A stretch of DNA of 64,000 nucleotides, from the NCBI GenBank assembly GCA_943735955.1, contig OX030961.1:2951920-3015919 (forward strand), in the 5' to 3' direction. The stretch comes from Piscicola geometra (taxonomy: Eukaryota > Annelida > Clitellata > Hirudinida > Piscicolidae). The notes beneath the pieces were generated by a model. The model had not been told where the DNA came from and ran no database searches. It was given only the letters and a program-made list of their open reading frames with translations. Position numbers and translations under genes: made by a program. The first letter of the stretch is position 1; the number at the start of each line of letters is the position of its first letter. Of the stretch, positions 11,201 to 30,590 are shown in pieces.

Positions 11201-14200
11201 CGTGCGTGATGTGAGCTGATGTGGTGAAAATGAACTGCAAAGTTTTTAGTGCATTTTAGGGCAATTTATCAAATAAAATGTAAAAAATATCTTTTATTTC
11301 ATTTCATTATTAAATGATATTTAGTATTCTATTTTTAACAACTTTTTTTGTGTTTTTTTCTTCATATTATCTTTCTCTACCACGCCCAACTTATTCCAGA
11401 ACGGACTGACCCCTCTTGACTTGGCGTGTCAGCAGGGCCACGTTGAAATGGCTGAGTTACTTTTGGAGAACAAGGCGTCAGCAAGCCACAAAGCGGCCAA
11501 TGGACTTACCGCACTGCACCTGGCAGCGCAGGAAGACAAAGTGCAAGTAGCGCCTGTCTTGCTGGCGCACAAGGCCAACATCAACGCTCAAACCAAAGTA
11601 GGCGTGGATCTAAATGGATAACTTTTTGGAGTGCTTTGATTATTAAATCAATCAATTGAACTTATTTTAGTTTTCCATAAATTCAAGAGCACTCTATTCA
11701 ATCATTAAAACACACTATTTTCACATTTTTATTTCGGAAATCCTCTCAAAGCCTTTTGAAAACGCACACAGGCGGGTTACACGCCCCTGCACACAGCTTG
11801 CCACTTCGGACAAATGGCGATGGTGAAATTCCTGCTGCAACAAGGAGCCAACGTCAACGCTACAACCAAGGTTATCTGTGATTAAACTATTAAACAACAA
11901 AATAATTATATTATTTATTCATGGAATTAATCTTTCAAGCCCTTTTGTAACATTAATACATTTACAAAGAACTTATTAACTTTAAAATAAAAAAATTGAA
12001 ACTTTATTCTACAATTTTTTCGAAATAATTACTCAATAAATACATTTAAAGCATCTTATATCCCATTCCAGCTTGGCTACACACCACTGCACCACGCCTC
12101 GCAGCAGGGCCACACTCAGGCCATTGAAGTCCTCCTCAAGAACCAGGCGGACCCTGACCTTTTGAGCCAGGTCAGGTCTCTTCATTAATGCACTCATGAA
12201 CCGAAAAGTTTATTTAAACCATATGCTAAAGGCTTTATGGAAATCATTTAAAAGATAAGCTGCCGAATGAAAAAAGTAATTTCAAACACTCACAGACCGG
12301 TCAATCAGCGATGAGTATCGCTAGGCGTCTTGGATACGTGTCGATCGTCGAGATGCTGCGGCCAGTGACGAACAAGGACGTGGCTGCAGCGTCAAGCGGA
12401 ACGGAAGACAAAGAGAAGTACAAGGTGGTCTTCCCGGAAGTGATCCATGACACTGGCATGTCTGACTCGGAGGATGAAATAGGTGGATTATTTGAGAACT
12501 TCACGTTCATCGATTCATGATTTTGGCTTAATTCAAATCATCAGATATATTCTCCGAGATAAAACTATATTCGTCAACTTCTTCACTTTAATTAGCTTAG
12601 TGCTTGATTGTTTTCTTGCACGTCTATCTGTTTTTTCGTTGTTTCTTCAAGATTTTCATTCTGCAGTCGAAGACAGCATGACCATCTTCATCGGCAAGTC
12701 ATACGACCAGTTCCCAAGGGGCTATGACTCGCTCGATTCGATGGCACTGCAACAGCAACACAACAGGTGAGCGGTTGGAGTGCATGAAGGGAAGATAGAA
12801 AAAGAGTAAGAGAGTTTAAATTATTGTGCATCAAAATTTTAGAATCAATAAATAAACGCTTAAAATTTTTTAAATACAGTTTAAAAGCATACTTTTCACA
12901 ACAAAGTTATGACAAGCAACCATCTGCCACTCTGGAGCGACAGCAACAACAAAGGTTGATGCAACAACTCAACAAGCAACAACAACAACACATCATTACC
13001 AACGTGATGGAAGACAGTCATGACTCCGATCTGTACGTGCAAGAAGAGATGATGTACATGAAGGTGATACTGAGCAGAGTTTTTTGAACCCATAACAACA
13101 TGCCCAACTTTTCACCGATAACTTTCACTATCTATCCACTCCAGTCCACTTTTCACTGCATTGTCACCACTGTACTGTACTGTAACAGAGGAACGTGCAG
13201 ATGCAGAGTGAGCCGATGTCTTGGGAGTGCCACAACGAGGAGAAGAATGGAGCGGAAAAGTCGCTCACTGCTTCGATGCAGGGGTTGAGAAAGTTACTTG
13301 AGTTTGAGGGGAAATAGTTTTGTCGGTTTTTCTGTTGATCTATAAGTGTTGAAGTCAATGCACGTGAATCAGGATTTAAAAGAAGAGTCTGATTTTGTCA
13401 TATTATGGAAATCGTCTGAAAATATATATTCTTGAAGTTTATCACGCTATAAAACAACTACAACACCCACAGCTACAACATCTGGACGAGCTTCTTAGTG
13501 AGTTTCATGGTGGATGCGAGAGGAGGTCTCTTCCGGGGCTGCAGACACTCAGGTCTCAGAGTGGTCGTGCCAGCGAAGCACGTGGTGATGCCGTTGAGGG
13601 TGATGTGCAAACTGGTGAGGAGAGACCGCATCCCGCATCCACCCACCACCCTCCTTGGAGAGGCCGTCACTGGGAGAATACTCGAGTTGGCTCCAAATAA
13701 ATTGGCAGGGTGAGTGGTCGTTGTGTAAGTTGTGCCTGGGTGGAAATTCATTTAATGAGCAGTAGTGAAGTTAGTATTAGCTGAGTACATATTAAATAAA
13801 TAATATTTTTTTAGTGAATAATAGATACATTGTTGTTGGCTGAGTAAATATTAGATAAATGATAGTTTGCTAAAACGCTAGATTTCATTTCTACCATTAC
13901 AGACCAATTCTGCTGGACATGCCTCACTACGCCTGCCTGGGCAACAACAGGGAGATGGTGGTGTTGCGGAGTGAAGACGGCATCAGATGGCACAACCACC
14001 ACACTCCCGAAGACGGCGAGAAGATGGACGCCTTGATCAACAAGATGAATGGTGGGAATTTCAGAATTTGAAAGATAAAAGTCAATTTACTCTTTTTGCT
14101 AAATAGTGTAAGTTACTGGAAAAATTTTATTATAAAAATTTAAGTCAATTTTTCTCTCTCCAGAATTAGACTTGCAGCCAAACGCCTCAAGCAAGCAAAC

Positions 14201-17200
14201 GGCAGTCTCGCACACACACATCATCACTTCGGACCTGCCCAGGTACTTTGCCCTCGTTACCAGGGTCAAGATGGATACTTGCAGGGTGCCTGGCAACGGT
14301 TGCCTGGTGAGTTCCAAAGTGATTCCACAAGTGCAGCTGGTAGTACCGCCTGGAGCCGTCGAGGAAAACGCATCGCTTGGCTTGCAGGTGAGACACAGTG
14401 TTTTCACTTATTTTCAACGGAGTTTTCAAATTTCTTTTACAATTAAAAATCATTTCAATCAATCAATTAATTTCGAAATAGTTTCTAAATGTATTTTAAA
14501 GTTGCAAATCATTAAAAGTTTACAAAAATGTTTTAGACGCAAGAAGTGTCTCCTGCGACGGTGGTGAAGCTGGCGGGAAACAGGGTGGCTGTAGGTCCCC
14601 TCATAAACATCGAGCCTCAGCGCAAACAGTTCCAGAAGCACGTGATGGTGACGTCACCGCTGCCGACGCCTGCGCAGAAGGGCATGATCAACCAGTACAC
14701 CAAAGAAGTCCCCACTACGTTGAAGCTGCTTGCTATTTTTGCAGGTGGGTGTTTTAGGTGTGGTAGGTAGATGTTTTAGTGGTAATGGTAGTTGTGGTGG
14801 CAGTGGATGTTGTGGTAGCAGTGGATGTTAAAGTGCTTAAATAGGAAGTGCCAAGGTTAAAATATTTATTTTCTAACTAACGTGACCTGCAATCAATTTT
14901 TTTATGAAAAGCAAACGTCTTCACAGATACCAGCCTCAACTGGACTGACATCACGGCAACCACTCCACTCAAGATCCACAACGGAAACGCCATGTTCAAC
15001 GTGTCACAGACCGGCAGGTTGGTCAGCAACATAACTACATTGGACGCTATTTTTTCATTTATTTTGTTCTCTTTTGTCATTCAAGATGTATCTTTAAGAC
15101 ATGCAATAGCTATAGTAAGAAGATAACTTATTTGCAACTTCTGTATGTCAGTTTGATGATCACTGTACATGGTTTTTGACATTTCTCAGGTACTGGCTGG
15201 TCGACTGTCCCGTCAAGGGGGTCGAAGCAGTGGCTACTGAGATTTTCCATGAAGTCATCAAGGCTCCCTTCCTCACCAGGTCAGCCATGTGACACACCAT
15301 TGTAGCTTTAAAATACTAATAATAATAAATGTCGTTTTTATATAACGCCCTGGGACGCAACTGAAGCGCTCAAATGCATACTGAACCTCTCATACCACCA
15401 GATTCCTGGTTTTCGCCAAAAGAGTGTCCCACAGAGAAGCCTGTCTCCGCCTGGTTGCCACTGTCGATGGCGAGGACTTTGATGGAAGGTCTGCTCTGGA
15501 GCAACAAGAGCACTTCAAAGAAGTCGCTCGTAGTAAAGTCGTTGAGGTGGTTGTGTGTGTGGCTTGAAATGCCTAGGGGAAGGTTTGGTTGTTCAAAAAG
15601 CGCTATATAAATATATTTGATTGATTGATTTGAAGCAGAGATTTTTGAAAATATATTCGATTGCAAGTTTGATGAAGTTTACGTTTTAATTTAGTCTCTT
15701 TTTTGGTCTAAACTTTATTTTTTTTTCGACTTTCACTAGGTGCAAGACGGAAAACCATTATACGTCGAGATGACGGGCAATCTGGTTCCAGTCACCAAGT
15801 CAGACGAGGCGCAATGGCTGAGTTACACCGCCAGTGAAGACGCCAAGATGGGTTTCTATGTCAGAATCAAGGAGCAGTGCCAGAGCAGCAGGGGCTTCAT
15901 CGGTTTGGTGCCGTTCTCAAGACAAAGCAGACAAGACTCTTCAGTACCCACCAAGCCCTTGTGCTGTCTCGAACTGGTGCTGGATGACTTTGTGAGTGCT
16001 ACTTCGCCCCAGGGAGAGGATGATGATGATGATGGAGAAGATGAAGAAGAAGTGTTGGATGAAGGTGGAGAAAAAGAAGAAAATGGTGGAGATGAAGAGA
16101 AAGTGAAATGGGGGGAGAGGGTGGTTGATGTGGTTGACTCAGACGAGAAAGACCACAAAGGTTGAAAACTTTTAAAATATGAAACACCGTTATTTAACTT
16201 CATGTTTAATTTAAAGCATATTTATTTTTAAAATACCAACACCACAGCAAAAGCAGAATTCGAGTTGATAGCACGTCATCTCCATTCTGATTGGCTGGCG
16301 CTGGGAGAAGCCTTGAACTTGACCCAGATACAGTTACAGGAGGTCCAATCAAAAGACGAGGACGAACGTTGTATGACCGTTTTGAAGATCTGGTCCAATC
16401 AGAGGAAGGGCGAAGACGAACTGACTGACGCTTTGAAGCTGATTGGACGAGAGGACGTTGTCGTTTCTCTGCAACAACCAATCATCAAAAAGAAAACAAC
16501 CTTCAGTCTCAAGTCATCCAATCCTGAAAACGACTACTTGGACAAAAGTCAGTGGCAATCTTCAATCCTTTCAAATCACTTGACTCTTCAAAACGCCACA
16601 TTTTATGAATTTATTTTTATTTCTCAAAAATTCTTTAAAATGTCCCACTTTATTACTCCATTATCATTCCGAAAAGACTTCGACTCAATGCGAGACGACA
16701 TCGACTTCGCGTCCTCCAGAGGCTCAACGCTGCAGAGAGAGGTGTCGATGGACGTGTCTTATGACGAGAATGATCTGTGCAAGGTGTTTGGAAATGGACT
16801 AGATTGGGTGGAAATGGACGAGATTGGGTGGAAATGGACGAGATTGGGTGGAAATGGACTAGATTGGGTGGAAATTGACTAGATTGGGTGGAAATGGACT
16901 AGATTGGGTGGAAATGGACTAGATTGGGTGGAAATGGACTAGATTGGGTGGAAATGACTAGATTGGGTGGAAATGGACTAGATTGGGTGGAAATGGACTA
17001 GATTGGGTGGAAATGGACGAGATTGAGTGGAAATGAACGAGATTGGGTGGAAATGGACTAGATTGGGTGGAAATGGACTAGATTGGGTGAAAATGGACGA
17101 GATTGAGTGGAAATAGACGAATTATTCGATTGCATGCTCTAATCCTCTTCTTTTCTGACAGCGCATTCAAGACGATGACATGCTGTTGGGAGAGCCCGAA

Positions 17201-18827
17201 GGTAAATGTTGCATGAATTAAAAGAAGTCTTTGAACAACTTATCAAACGATTCTTTTCTCTCTCACGCAGGAGCAAGTCGAGGTAGTGAAACTGATCTGG
17301 CACATGTCCATAACTACAAGCCCGCAGAAGAAGATGATGAGAAGGATGATGAGGATGATGATGATGATGGAAGAGATGATGATAAAAAAGATGAAGAAAA
17401 AATTGATGAAAATGTTTTGAAAGATGAAGAAAAAATCGATGAAAATGTTTTGAAAGATGAAGAAAAAGTTGATGAAAATGTTTTGAAAGATGAAGAAAAA
17501 GTTGATGAAAATGTTTTGAAAGATGAAGAAAAAGTTGATGAAAATGTTTTGAAAGATGAAGAAAAAGTTGATGAAAATGTTTTGAAAGATGAAGAAAATG
17601 TTGATGAAAATGTTTTGAGAGATGAAGAAAATGTTGATGAAAATGTTTTGAGGGATGGCGATGAAGATGTGAGTGAAGAGAGTTTTACTTCGACCAACCA
17701 AGAGGTGGTGATAGGGAAGACTCTTATCATTTTAAAATTCGGCATTTGATTGAATCTTTAATGACTCAATTATTTTATCTTTTTAAAAAATTACAATTAA
17801 TTGAACGCTACTTTATTGATACACATTCAAATTTTGTTTCCAGGAGAGCAGTGAGACAACGCCTGACGGGAAGAAATTGTTAAAGACTAAGAAAACAATT
17901 TCCCATATTGTGAAGAAGGCGGGAGTGGAAAGGGTGGTGAAGATGGAGGTGGTGGAGGAAGTGAAGATCATTGGGGTGGGGGTGCAGGGAGGGTATGAAG
18001 AAAATGACGTGGTTACTGAAGTTTCAGTCGATCAATCCGAAGAGGTTTGTTGCGCATTTAAAAATAACTTTCATTGAACTTTATAGAGGGATTTTATGGT
18101 TAAAGAGGATTGGAGCGGTGATTTGTATTCTTACCTGGCACTGCAGGTGGATGAAAATGGAACTCTGATCGTTGAGAAAAAGACAGTGACTAGGGTAGAA
18201 GCGAAGAAAAAGGTTTTTTTGAAATGTCTAGCTGTTGAAGTTTTTGTTTTTGAGTGCTTGAATGGTCAAGTAGATCAATGCTTTATTTACTGTCGGCATT
18301 GTTTGTATCAACCTGCGTCTGTTAGCCGTGAATAATGAAGATTATCAATTTAAAAAGTGCCACTTATGTTATTTTGAACCTTCACCAAGGTGGTTAGCAA
18401 CGATGAAGATGACGAAAAGATTGAAGCTAAAGTTTTGCCAAATAGACTAATCTTCAGGAAACCAAAGAAAGAGAAGGAAGAAAAAGAAGATGAGGATGAT
18501 TACGCCAAATACTTGTCAAATGCCATGAGTGGAGAGGGTGATGATGTGAAAGAGACGGTTGCTGAGGAAGAAGTGGTGGAAGAAGACCTACTAGAGGGAG
18601 TCTTCAAGCACAAAACACGTAGGATCGTTCTACTTCTTTCTAAGTTGTCTTTGAAACAAATCTTACATTTTAATGATGATCTTAAAAAATATTTTTTTTA
18701 AATACTTTAAAATTTGTCGACGATCAATTGTCAAATGATGTTTTGCTACACTCTGCGCACAGCACGTATAGTTGACTTCTCGACTCTTCAAGAACCTGAA
18801 GACAAGCCCTTGATCGACCTGGAGTGA
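6412..18827 (+). CDS. ANK: Ankyrin (24 ANK repeats, ZU5-ZU5-UPA, death domain), complete
   Basis: This adaptor links membrane proteins to spectrin. There are 39 exons: 6412-6489, 6751-6855, 7056-7154, 7266-7364, 7514-7612, 7798-8049, 8243-8341, 8518-8616, 8743-8940, 9112-9213, 9419-9517, 9947-10101, 10215-10257, 10365-10562, 10754-10951, 11103-11210, 11400-11597, 11772-11870, 12072-12170, 12296-12482, 12667-12766, 12907-13063, 13189-13283, 13473-13709, 13903-14051, 14164-14387, 14537-14744, 14927-15017, 15190-15279, 15402-15546, 15740-16160, 16248-16547, 16677-16783, 17162-17201, 17271-17668, 17844-18044, 18147-18212, 18390-18618, 18763-18827. The model gives 1978 aa, all in phase. Many ANK exons are exactly 99 or 198 nt, one or two repeats each. 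Residues 27-840 hold 24 repeats; then come a Q-rich linker, ZU5 from about 990 ([12 protein letters not shown]), UPA to about 1450, a death domain at 1511-1590, and an acidic tail. The 13283 donor is uncertain (13292 is also in phase). Confidence 0.95.
8110..8232. repeat. (ATC)n microsatellite in ankyrin intron 6
   Basis: Imperfect CAT/CAC trinucleotide run extending almost to the acceptor of the next ankyrin exon (8243). It yields spurious poly-His and poly-Asp frames. Confidence 0.9.
9569..9816 (+). repeat. tRNA-derived SINE in ankyrin intron 11
   Basis: The head resembles a tRNA gene: an A-box-like TGGCTTAGTTGGTAGAC is followed about 35 bases later by a B-box-like GGTTGCCAGTTCGAATCC. A cloverleaf is only partly drawable, with a Cys-like GCA in the anticodon position and a poor acceptor stem. 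An unrelated body follows and the unit ends in a 10-base A run (9807-9816), as expected for a retroposed SINE. It is oriented with the host gene and lies inside an intron. Confidence 0.75.
15321..15371 (+). repeat. SINE-like fragment just upstream of ankyrin exon 30
   Basis: The sequence TTTTTATATAACGCCCTGGG and a following AAGCGCTCAAATGC resemble the reverse-oriented ends of the dispersed GCGCTATATAAA family. It ends about 30 bases before the exon 30 acceptor at 15401. Confidence 0.5.
15600..15631 (+). repeat. SINE-like tail just downstream of ankyrin exon 30
   Basis: GCGCTATATAAATATATTTG followed by ATTGATTGATT, beginning about 54 bases after the exon 30 donor. It belongs to the dispersed family seen at 6287 and elsewhere. 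Confidence 0.75.
16791..17119. repeat. 20-bp minisatellite in ankyrin intron 33
   Basis: About 16 tandem copies of gattgggtggaaatggacta with single-base variants fill most of the intron between exons 33 and 34. Because 20 is not a multiple of 3, the array cannot keep a reading frame, which supports its intronic status. Confidence 0.93.
17390..17653 (+). repeat. Coding 33-bp tandem repeat in ankyrin tail (8 copies)
   Basis: Eight head-to-tail 33-nt units encode [22 protein letters not shown] or [11 protein letters not shown] (about residues 1700-1787), inside ankyrin exon 35. The unit length preserves frame and heptad-like hydrophobic spacing. An acidic (E/D-K-V-DEN-V-L) repeat in the C-terminal regulatory tail is not a conserved ankyrin feature. 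Confidence 0.93.
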
Positions 18828-20202
18828 CTCTAGGTCTCCTTCACTCACACACAGTTCTCCAGTGCATGCCGCTAGACACTCTGAAAAGCAAATCGTCGAC
18901 TATTTCATATGCATTGCACCTTCGACCCAAAGGCATTCCTATTGGTGGTAGCAGTAGTTTGTTGTTGCACACATAATGATTAGGTTGTCCTGTTAATGCT
19001 TGGCGAACTTGCGATTTTACATTTCTTGAAAAATGATTTTTGCTCTACCATGCATAACACATAAATGAACCAGCATACAAGCAGCAACATTCATTGAATT
19101 GCCACAGTAATCACTTCTCCCTGTCTTAGATGTCATCTGCCCACAATTTGAAAAAAACAACTGAAAATAGTTCTCTTGACACTGTCCACTCCTCCTTCTC
19201 GGGAGCCTATAAAACTGCATGTTAACCAGCTTGCCAGCGATTCAAGTTTAAAACTCTAATTAAAAATCTCAAAATACATTCTCGAGTTTGCATGAAACCA
19301 TACCGATGAAATAGTTTGTGTCGTCATTTTTGTGTGTTAAACGTCGCTTATCCGCTAGAGTCTCAGCTGCATTGTAGCTATTGAAACCTCGCATAGACTA
19401 AAGACGTTTAAGTTTTTCTCGTACATGAGCTCGCTCTTGCATGAAAATAGTTTGCTCGATGTGCTGTTCTAAATGTATTTTTGTGCGAATTCAGTCGAGC
19501 TTGAAGTTTCGTTTTTTTTGGAAATGATGTAAGCGTCAAACGTAATTTCAACAGTGTGCTTAGTTGCCTTTACTGTCACCTTCATCTCAGTCCCTGTCAC
19601 CACCCTCTATGCCAGTGTTGTCATCATCACCACTCACCCATTCCAGTGTCACCACCACCATTGCTTCCACCTACTTGTTGTGTTTCAAGGCCTAATTGCA
19701 ACGCTTTACACTCGTTTCTGCAGGTATTCCTTTTCCGTATCTTGCTTCCAATCCTTCAGTCTTCTTCGAGTCGCTCATCAACTGTCATCATCTTCTTTTT
19801 TCACTCCTTCAAACATTTGCAAATTATTTTGTAGTAACTCAAAACTTTATTTACAAAACGCTAGTGGTTTGCAACTAATTAGAACAGGATGCAATAACTG
19901 TTCTTAAAACGCCTAAGTCACGCTTCTCACTTAAGGGAAGCAACCGTCGTTTTGGGGATTTGAGGGATTCACTCATAAAATAGAATATTATTGCATGCCT
20001 CGGTGTGACCAACAGCCATCTCTCATCCTCTCAAAGACTCATTTTTATTTTGAATGTTTCATTTGAAGTCTTTTTCCCATAGTTAGTTCTATGCATTTGA
20101 TGAGCTTTTTGCTGCTGTTTAAATGTTGAGTTTTCTGTTCGGCCTAGCGTCAGTTTATCGCTTTGAACTTTTTATTTTTCAACAATCAGATATTTTTAAT
20201 GA

Positions 20203-20208
20203 AATAAA
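20203..20208 (+). terminator. Candidate ankyrin polyadenylation signal
   Basis: AATAAA about 1.4 kb after the ankyrin stop. If used, the ankyrin transcript would end about 75 bp short of the LMO stop codon on the other strand. Confidence 0.4.
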
Positions 20209-20251
20209 ATAGATGTAATAAGAGTATTAAATAGTTTGTTTAGAATATTAT

Positions 20252-20257
20252 TTTATT
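20252..20257 (-). terminator. Candidate LMO polyadenylation signal
   Basis: TTTATT on the plus strand is AATAAA on the minus strand, 23 bases beyond the LMO stop codon. A second minus-strand signal is at 20171-20176. Confidence 0.45.
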
Positions 20258-20279
20258 AAATCAAGAAATATTATTTAGT

Positions 20280-21636
20280 TTAACAATTCTGAGAAAAGTC
20301 TGAAGAAAAATGTGTAAGAAGATTGAAAGGTTGATTTAAAGATGAAAAATTCGCTTGACATACGCTGGAAAACAAGCAGTCGTCGTTTTGGGGGTTGAGG
20401 AAGCGACAGTTTGAGAGTTGGAGAAAATTTGAGTTTTGGTTGAAACTGGAGCAGGAATTCATGGAAGAAGGGTCCAGGAGGCCGTAGGAGAGCTGTCTGA
20501 AAAGCATTTTTTCTTCAAAGTCGTACTCACACAAGATCTTCTCGTCTGCAAAGTAGTAGCGATCTCCCACACAGAAACTGTGAAGGTTTTAAAAATTTAT
20601 TTGTAGTGATGATTGCATTTTTTTTGGTGGTGATAGTGATTTTTTAGCGGTGATTGTCATGGTGGTGTGGGTGAGGTTGGATTAATGAGGTTGATTGTTT
20701 TTTATAATTAAATTGGTATATATATATACATATATTGGTAGTGGTCTAAAAACCGTTTTATTTAACAAATTTATTTGAAGAGCGCTTTTGTTCACTTAGT
20801 AAAGGGCGCTATACAAATCATTAGTGATTGGTTGATTGATTGAAACTAGCATTGATGCTACTTTCATATAATCTTTATAAATATAATTGAACACAGATTT
20901 TGGAAGATTTTATCCAAAGATTCACATACCGATGTCCACACTCCTGGCAGGCGAAGCACTCGAGATGGAAGATTCGGCTGCGGGCCCTCATCACCAGTTC
21001 GAAGGCAGGAATCACCTTCCGACACACCGAACAGTGCCCGTTTGGTCCGAATAGTCTGTCGAAATAAGGTGAAAAGGTAAAGGTTGATGGATTTAAGGGC
21101 TTTAGACTGTCCCTGAAGAACGCTTTTAGGTTAATGAAGCAACATCAGCTTATGAATAAGAGCTATTTAAAAATATATTTGAATGATTGCTTGATTGATT
21201 GGACATGAACGAAAGTTAACAAAGCCCTCATCTCACTTGAGATAGTCTCTCCTGCAGAGGGTGAGGTTGTTACGGGAGAAGAGCGTGGAGCCCAGTTCAG
21301 CCAGTCGGCAGCCGCATGACGTGCACTTGAGGCAGTCTTCGTGCCAAAACCGCTCCATGCTTCGTAGCACGTACCTGAGATGCCGGTGTTATAAGTGATT
21401 GACTAATAGTGATTGACTAATAGTGATTGAATGAGAGTGGCTGGCAAAAGTACTTGTGAACAACAACTGAGATTGAAACCGAGATACTTGAGAACAACAA
21501 CTGAGATTGAAACCGAGATACTTGTGCTCATAAGGCAATCATGAACAACTTAAATAAAATTAGATCAAAACCGATCTATGATGAGCGAGCCGCATCCAAA
21601 ACACGTGATCGGACCGCTTGCTTTGCCTGCCTCCAT
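20280..21636 (-). CDS. LMO: LIM-only protein, LMO1/2/3 (Beadex) type
   Basis: Nuclear transcriptional co-regulator of two LIM zinc fingers that binds Ldb/Chip and competes with LIM-homeodomain factors. Minus-strand exons in order: 21636-21572, 21374-21237, 21055-20930, 20577-20280. Phases join perfectly to give 208 aa. LIM1 runs from CFGCGSLIIDR through RFWHEDCLKCTSCGCRLAELGS to LCRRDYLK. LIM2 runs from CSVCRKVIPAFELVMRAR through HLECFACQECGHRFCVGD to ILCEYD. The FWHEDCLKC, VIPAFE and RFCVGD blocks favour LMO1/2/3 over LMO4. After LIM2 there is a Ser/Asn-rich tail of about 70 residues, longer than in vertebrate LMO1/3. Met at 21636 was chosen; an ATG a few codons upstream in the same frame is possible. 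Confidence 0.93.
20805..20843 (+). repeat. SINE-like tail in LMO intron
   Basis: GGGCGCTATACAAATCATTAG followed by GATTGGTTGATTGATTG, a diverged member of the dispersed family. Another diverged copy is at 21161-21200 in the neighbouring LMO intron. Confidence 0.6.
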
Positions 21637-23219
21637 GCCCCCTCCATCACGCTTCTTCTCTGTGTTTCTCCTCATTCGAGCCCTTCATAAACTGTGTGTC
21701 GAGTGCTTTCTTCAGTCTGCCATTCCTTTTAAACACAAAGCACTTCTCATATATCTATACATTTCTGATTCCTTTTTTCCCCAAGACTTTATGATTGCCT
21801 TTTAAATTGTATGTCATTGCTTAATATATATTTCAAATATATATGATTTACCTAAATCAATTTTCTTCACACACACACACACACAAAGATACACATGAAA
21901 ACAGACACACATACACACACAGAGAACGAATCAGAGATACAGACAAACACACACAAACAAACTTCTACACAAGCAGAACTAATGTCGTTATTTCTCTGCG
22001 CGTCACCTTGCACATTGCGTAACATTAAGCGAGGCATCTTCACTTCATAACTTCCATTAACCCCCTTCACCCGTGCCTCCTCTCTCCAACCAGACGCTTC
22101 TTTTTCGATTATCTATTCAAATGGATTTTCAGATTTATTGGCTTCTGATTTAATTTCACATTGCCTTTTTGAACTTCGTTTCGCTCAGTTGTGAAATGAT
22201 TTATGTACTTAATAACCGACTTCAATCTGAAAAATGAAGCAAATATCCATCTAAACTCTTTTCTACTTGGTTTCCCTTGCAGGGCGTGGGAGATTCAACG
22301 TGCGTTTGCAGTGGAAGAGAAATAACGACGACGATGCTGCGATAAGAAATATCTGCTTCCAAATTGCTGCCAGGGGACGGAAAGCCGACTTTCAATGGCC
22401 TGGGAGCATTATTGTTGCAAATGATCAGCTAACTGAATTGATTTTATTGCTATCTGTCCATTGGTGCTTCTGTTGGTGTTTTACTGTTTTGTTTGCACAA
22501 AAAAAGCTTTTAAATGCTTAATGTTTGAAGATATAAATTGAAAACTCCTCCCTAGGCGTCTTCCTGACATTTGATTGTGTCATTCACGTTTCTTTCTCTT
22601 TATGACAGTGTCTATGTGTTCATATGTGTTTATATGTGCTTGTGTGTGTTTTTATTTCCCCATTTTTTAATGCTTTTTCGAAGGTTTGTATGTTTTTACA
22701 AGTGTTTTTATGAGTTTGTATGTATTTTAATGTTTTTATACGATTGAAAATTATTCTTTTATATTTCCCTCGAGTTTTATTGGATAAATGTCAAGAGAAA
22801 TTATTAAGAATTTCTGAAATATTTCTATCAAATTTAATGTTTTTTAATAGAATCGTTAAAGAATCGATAAAAAAAGTTCCCGATTTTTAAGAATAATTCA
22901 TTATTTTCAAATTAATTTACAAAAATCGATGAATACATATTTCATAAAAATGAATGAACATGAATATTCATAGATTTATGTTGAAGCCCATAGGTACGTT
23001 TAAACGCATACTCATTTCACCTGTACACTCTCACCTGAACTAATCACATTTGTTTTTAACTCCAATCAAAACTTCCTTCATTCTTCCTCAACACTCATCC
23101 TTTTATCAATACATTTCTGAATATTTCGGCAGTTTTATATGATAATTCTACAATTTTTCTTCTGAAGTTTTTGAACGGTGATTGCTTCAATCTTGCCAGG
23201 TGACCACGAATACAAGACC
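21637..23219. other. Intergenic region upstream of LMO and of the ANK-repeat gene
   Basis: This divergent interval must hold the LMO promoter (leftward) and the promoter or 5' exons of the next gene (rightward). A CA-rich run is at 21866-21960. An open frame at 22267-22521 begins just after an acceptor-like TTCCCTTGCAG but has no recognisable family; it could be a non-coding 5' exon. Nothing else is supported. Confidence 0.4.
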
Positions 23220-30141
<6,922 letters not shown>

Positions 30142-30590
30142 GGTAGATCTAGCTTGGAATGTAACTGCTGAAGATCTATTTGGGAATGTAACCGCTGACC
30201 ATCTACCTGGCCGTGTTGCATCATCATATCACCATACGCATGTTTGTACTTGTGAATTGTTCATTCAGTTTATATTCTTTTATATTTCAATCCTGCCCTC
30301 ACCTCCATTAGCTCCTTCAAACACTTTTATCTTCAATTCGCATTTTCAAGCTATAATCTACGAAACCTTCCAAACGGTTAACGAACGTTTGCACTAACAG
30401 AGCATAACCCTTCCCAATAAAAGCATTGAGCTTACTTTAATTGTTCAAACAGTGAAGAACTTTTGAATGGACAAGCAATAAATGAACAAGAATTTGAAAA
30501 GGTAGATGCAATAGCATTATAGGTCCAACAGAAGAAAATAATCAATAAAAACTGGTGCGCATTATACATGGTGTCTACTGTAAATGAAAG
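30142..30590. other. Convergent 3' region
   Basis: No gene. It holds the 3'UTR of the ANK-repeat gene and, on the other strand, the 3' end of the KEN-box protein gene. Plus-strand AATAAA motifs occur at 30416-30421 and further right. Confidence 0.6.
30416..30421 (+). terminator. Candidate polyadenylation signal of the ANK-repeat gene
   Basis: AATAAA 275 bases after the stop codon; further AATAAA copies follow near 30478 and 30543. Confidence 0.5.

Larger units (their letters stand above)
18828..20279. other. Ankyrin 3'UTR and convergent gap to LMO
   Basis: No coding exon is supported. The stretch probably holds the ankyrin 3'UTR, since the first canonical plus-strand AATAAA I see is at 20203-20208. 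Two short open frames near 19550-19900 have Ser/His/Leu-rich shadow composition without family resemblance. Confidence 0.5.

Noticed and set aside
22267..22521. 84-codon ORF following an acceptor-like site
   Set aside because: No recognisable family and no matching upstream donor or downstream junction to the ANK-repeat gene; kept only as a possible 5' exon.
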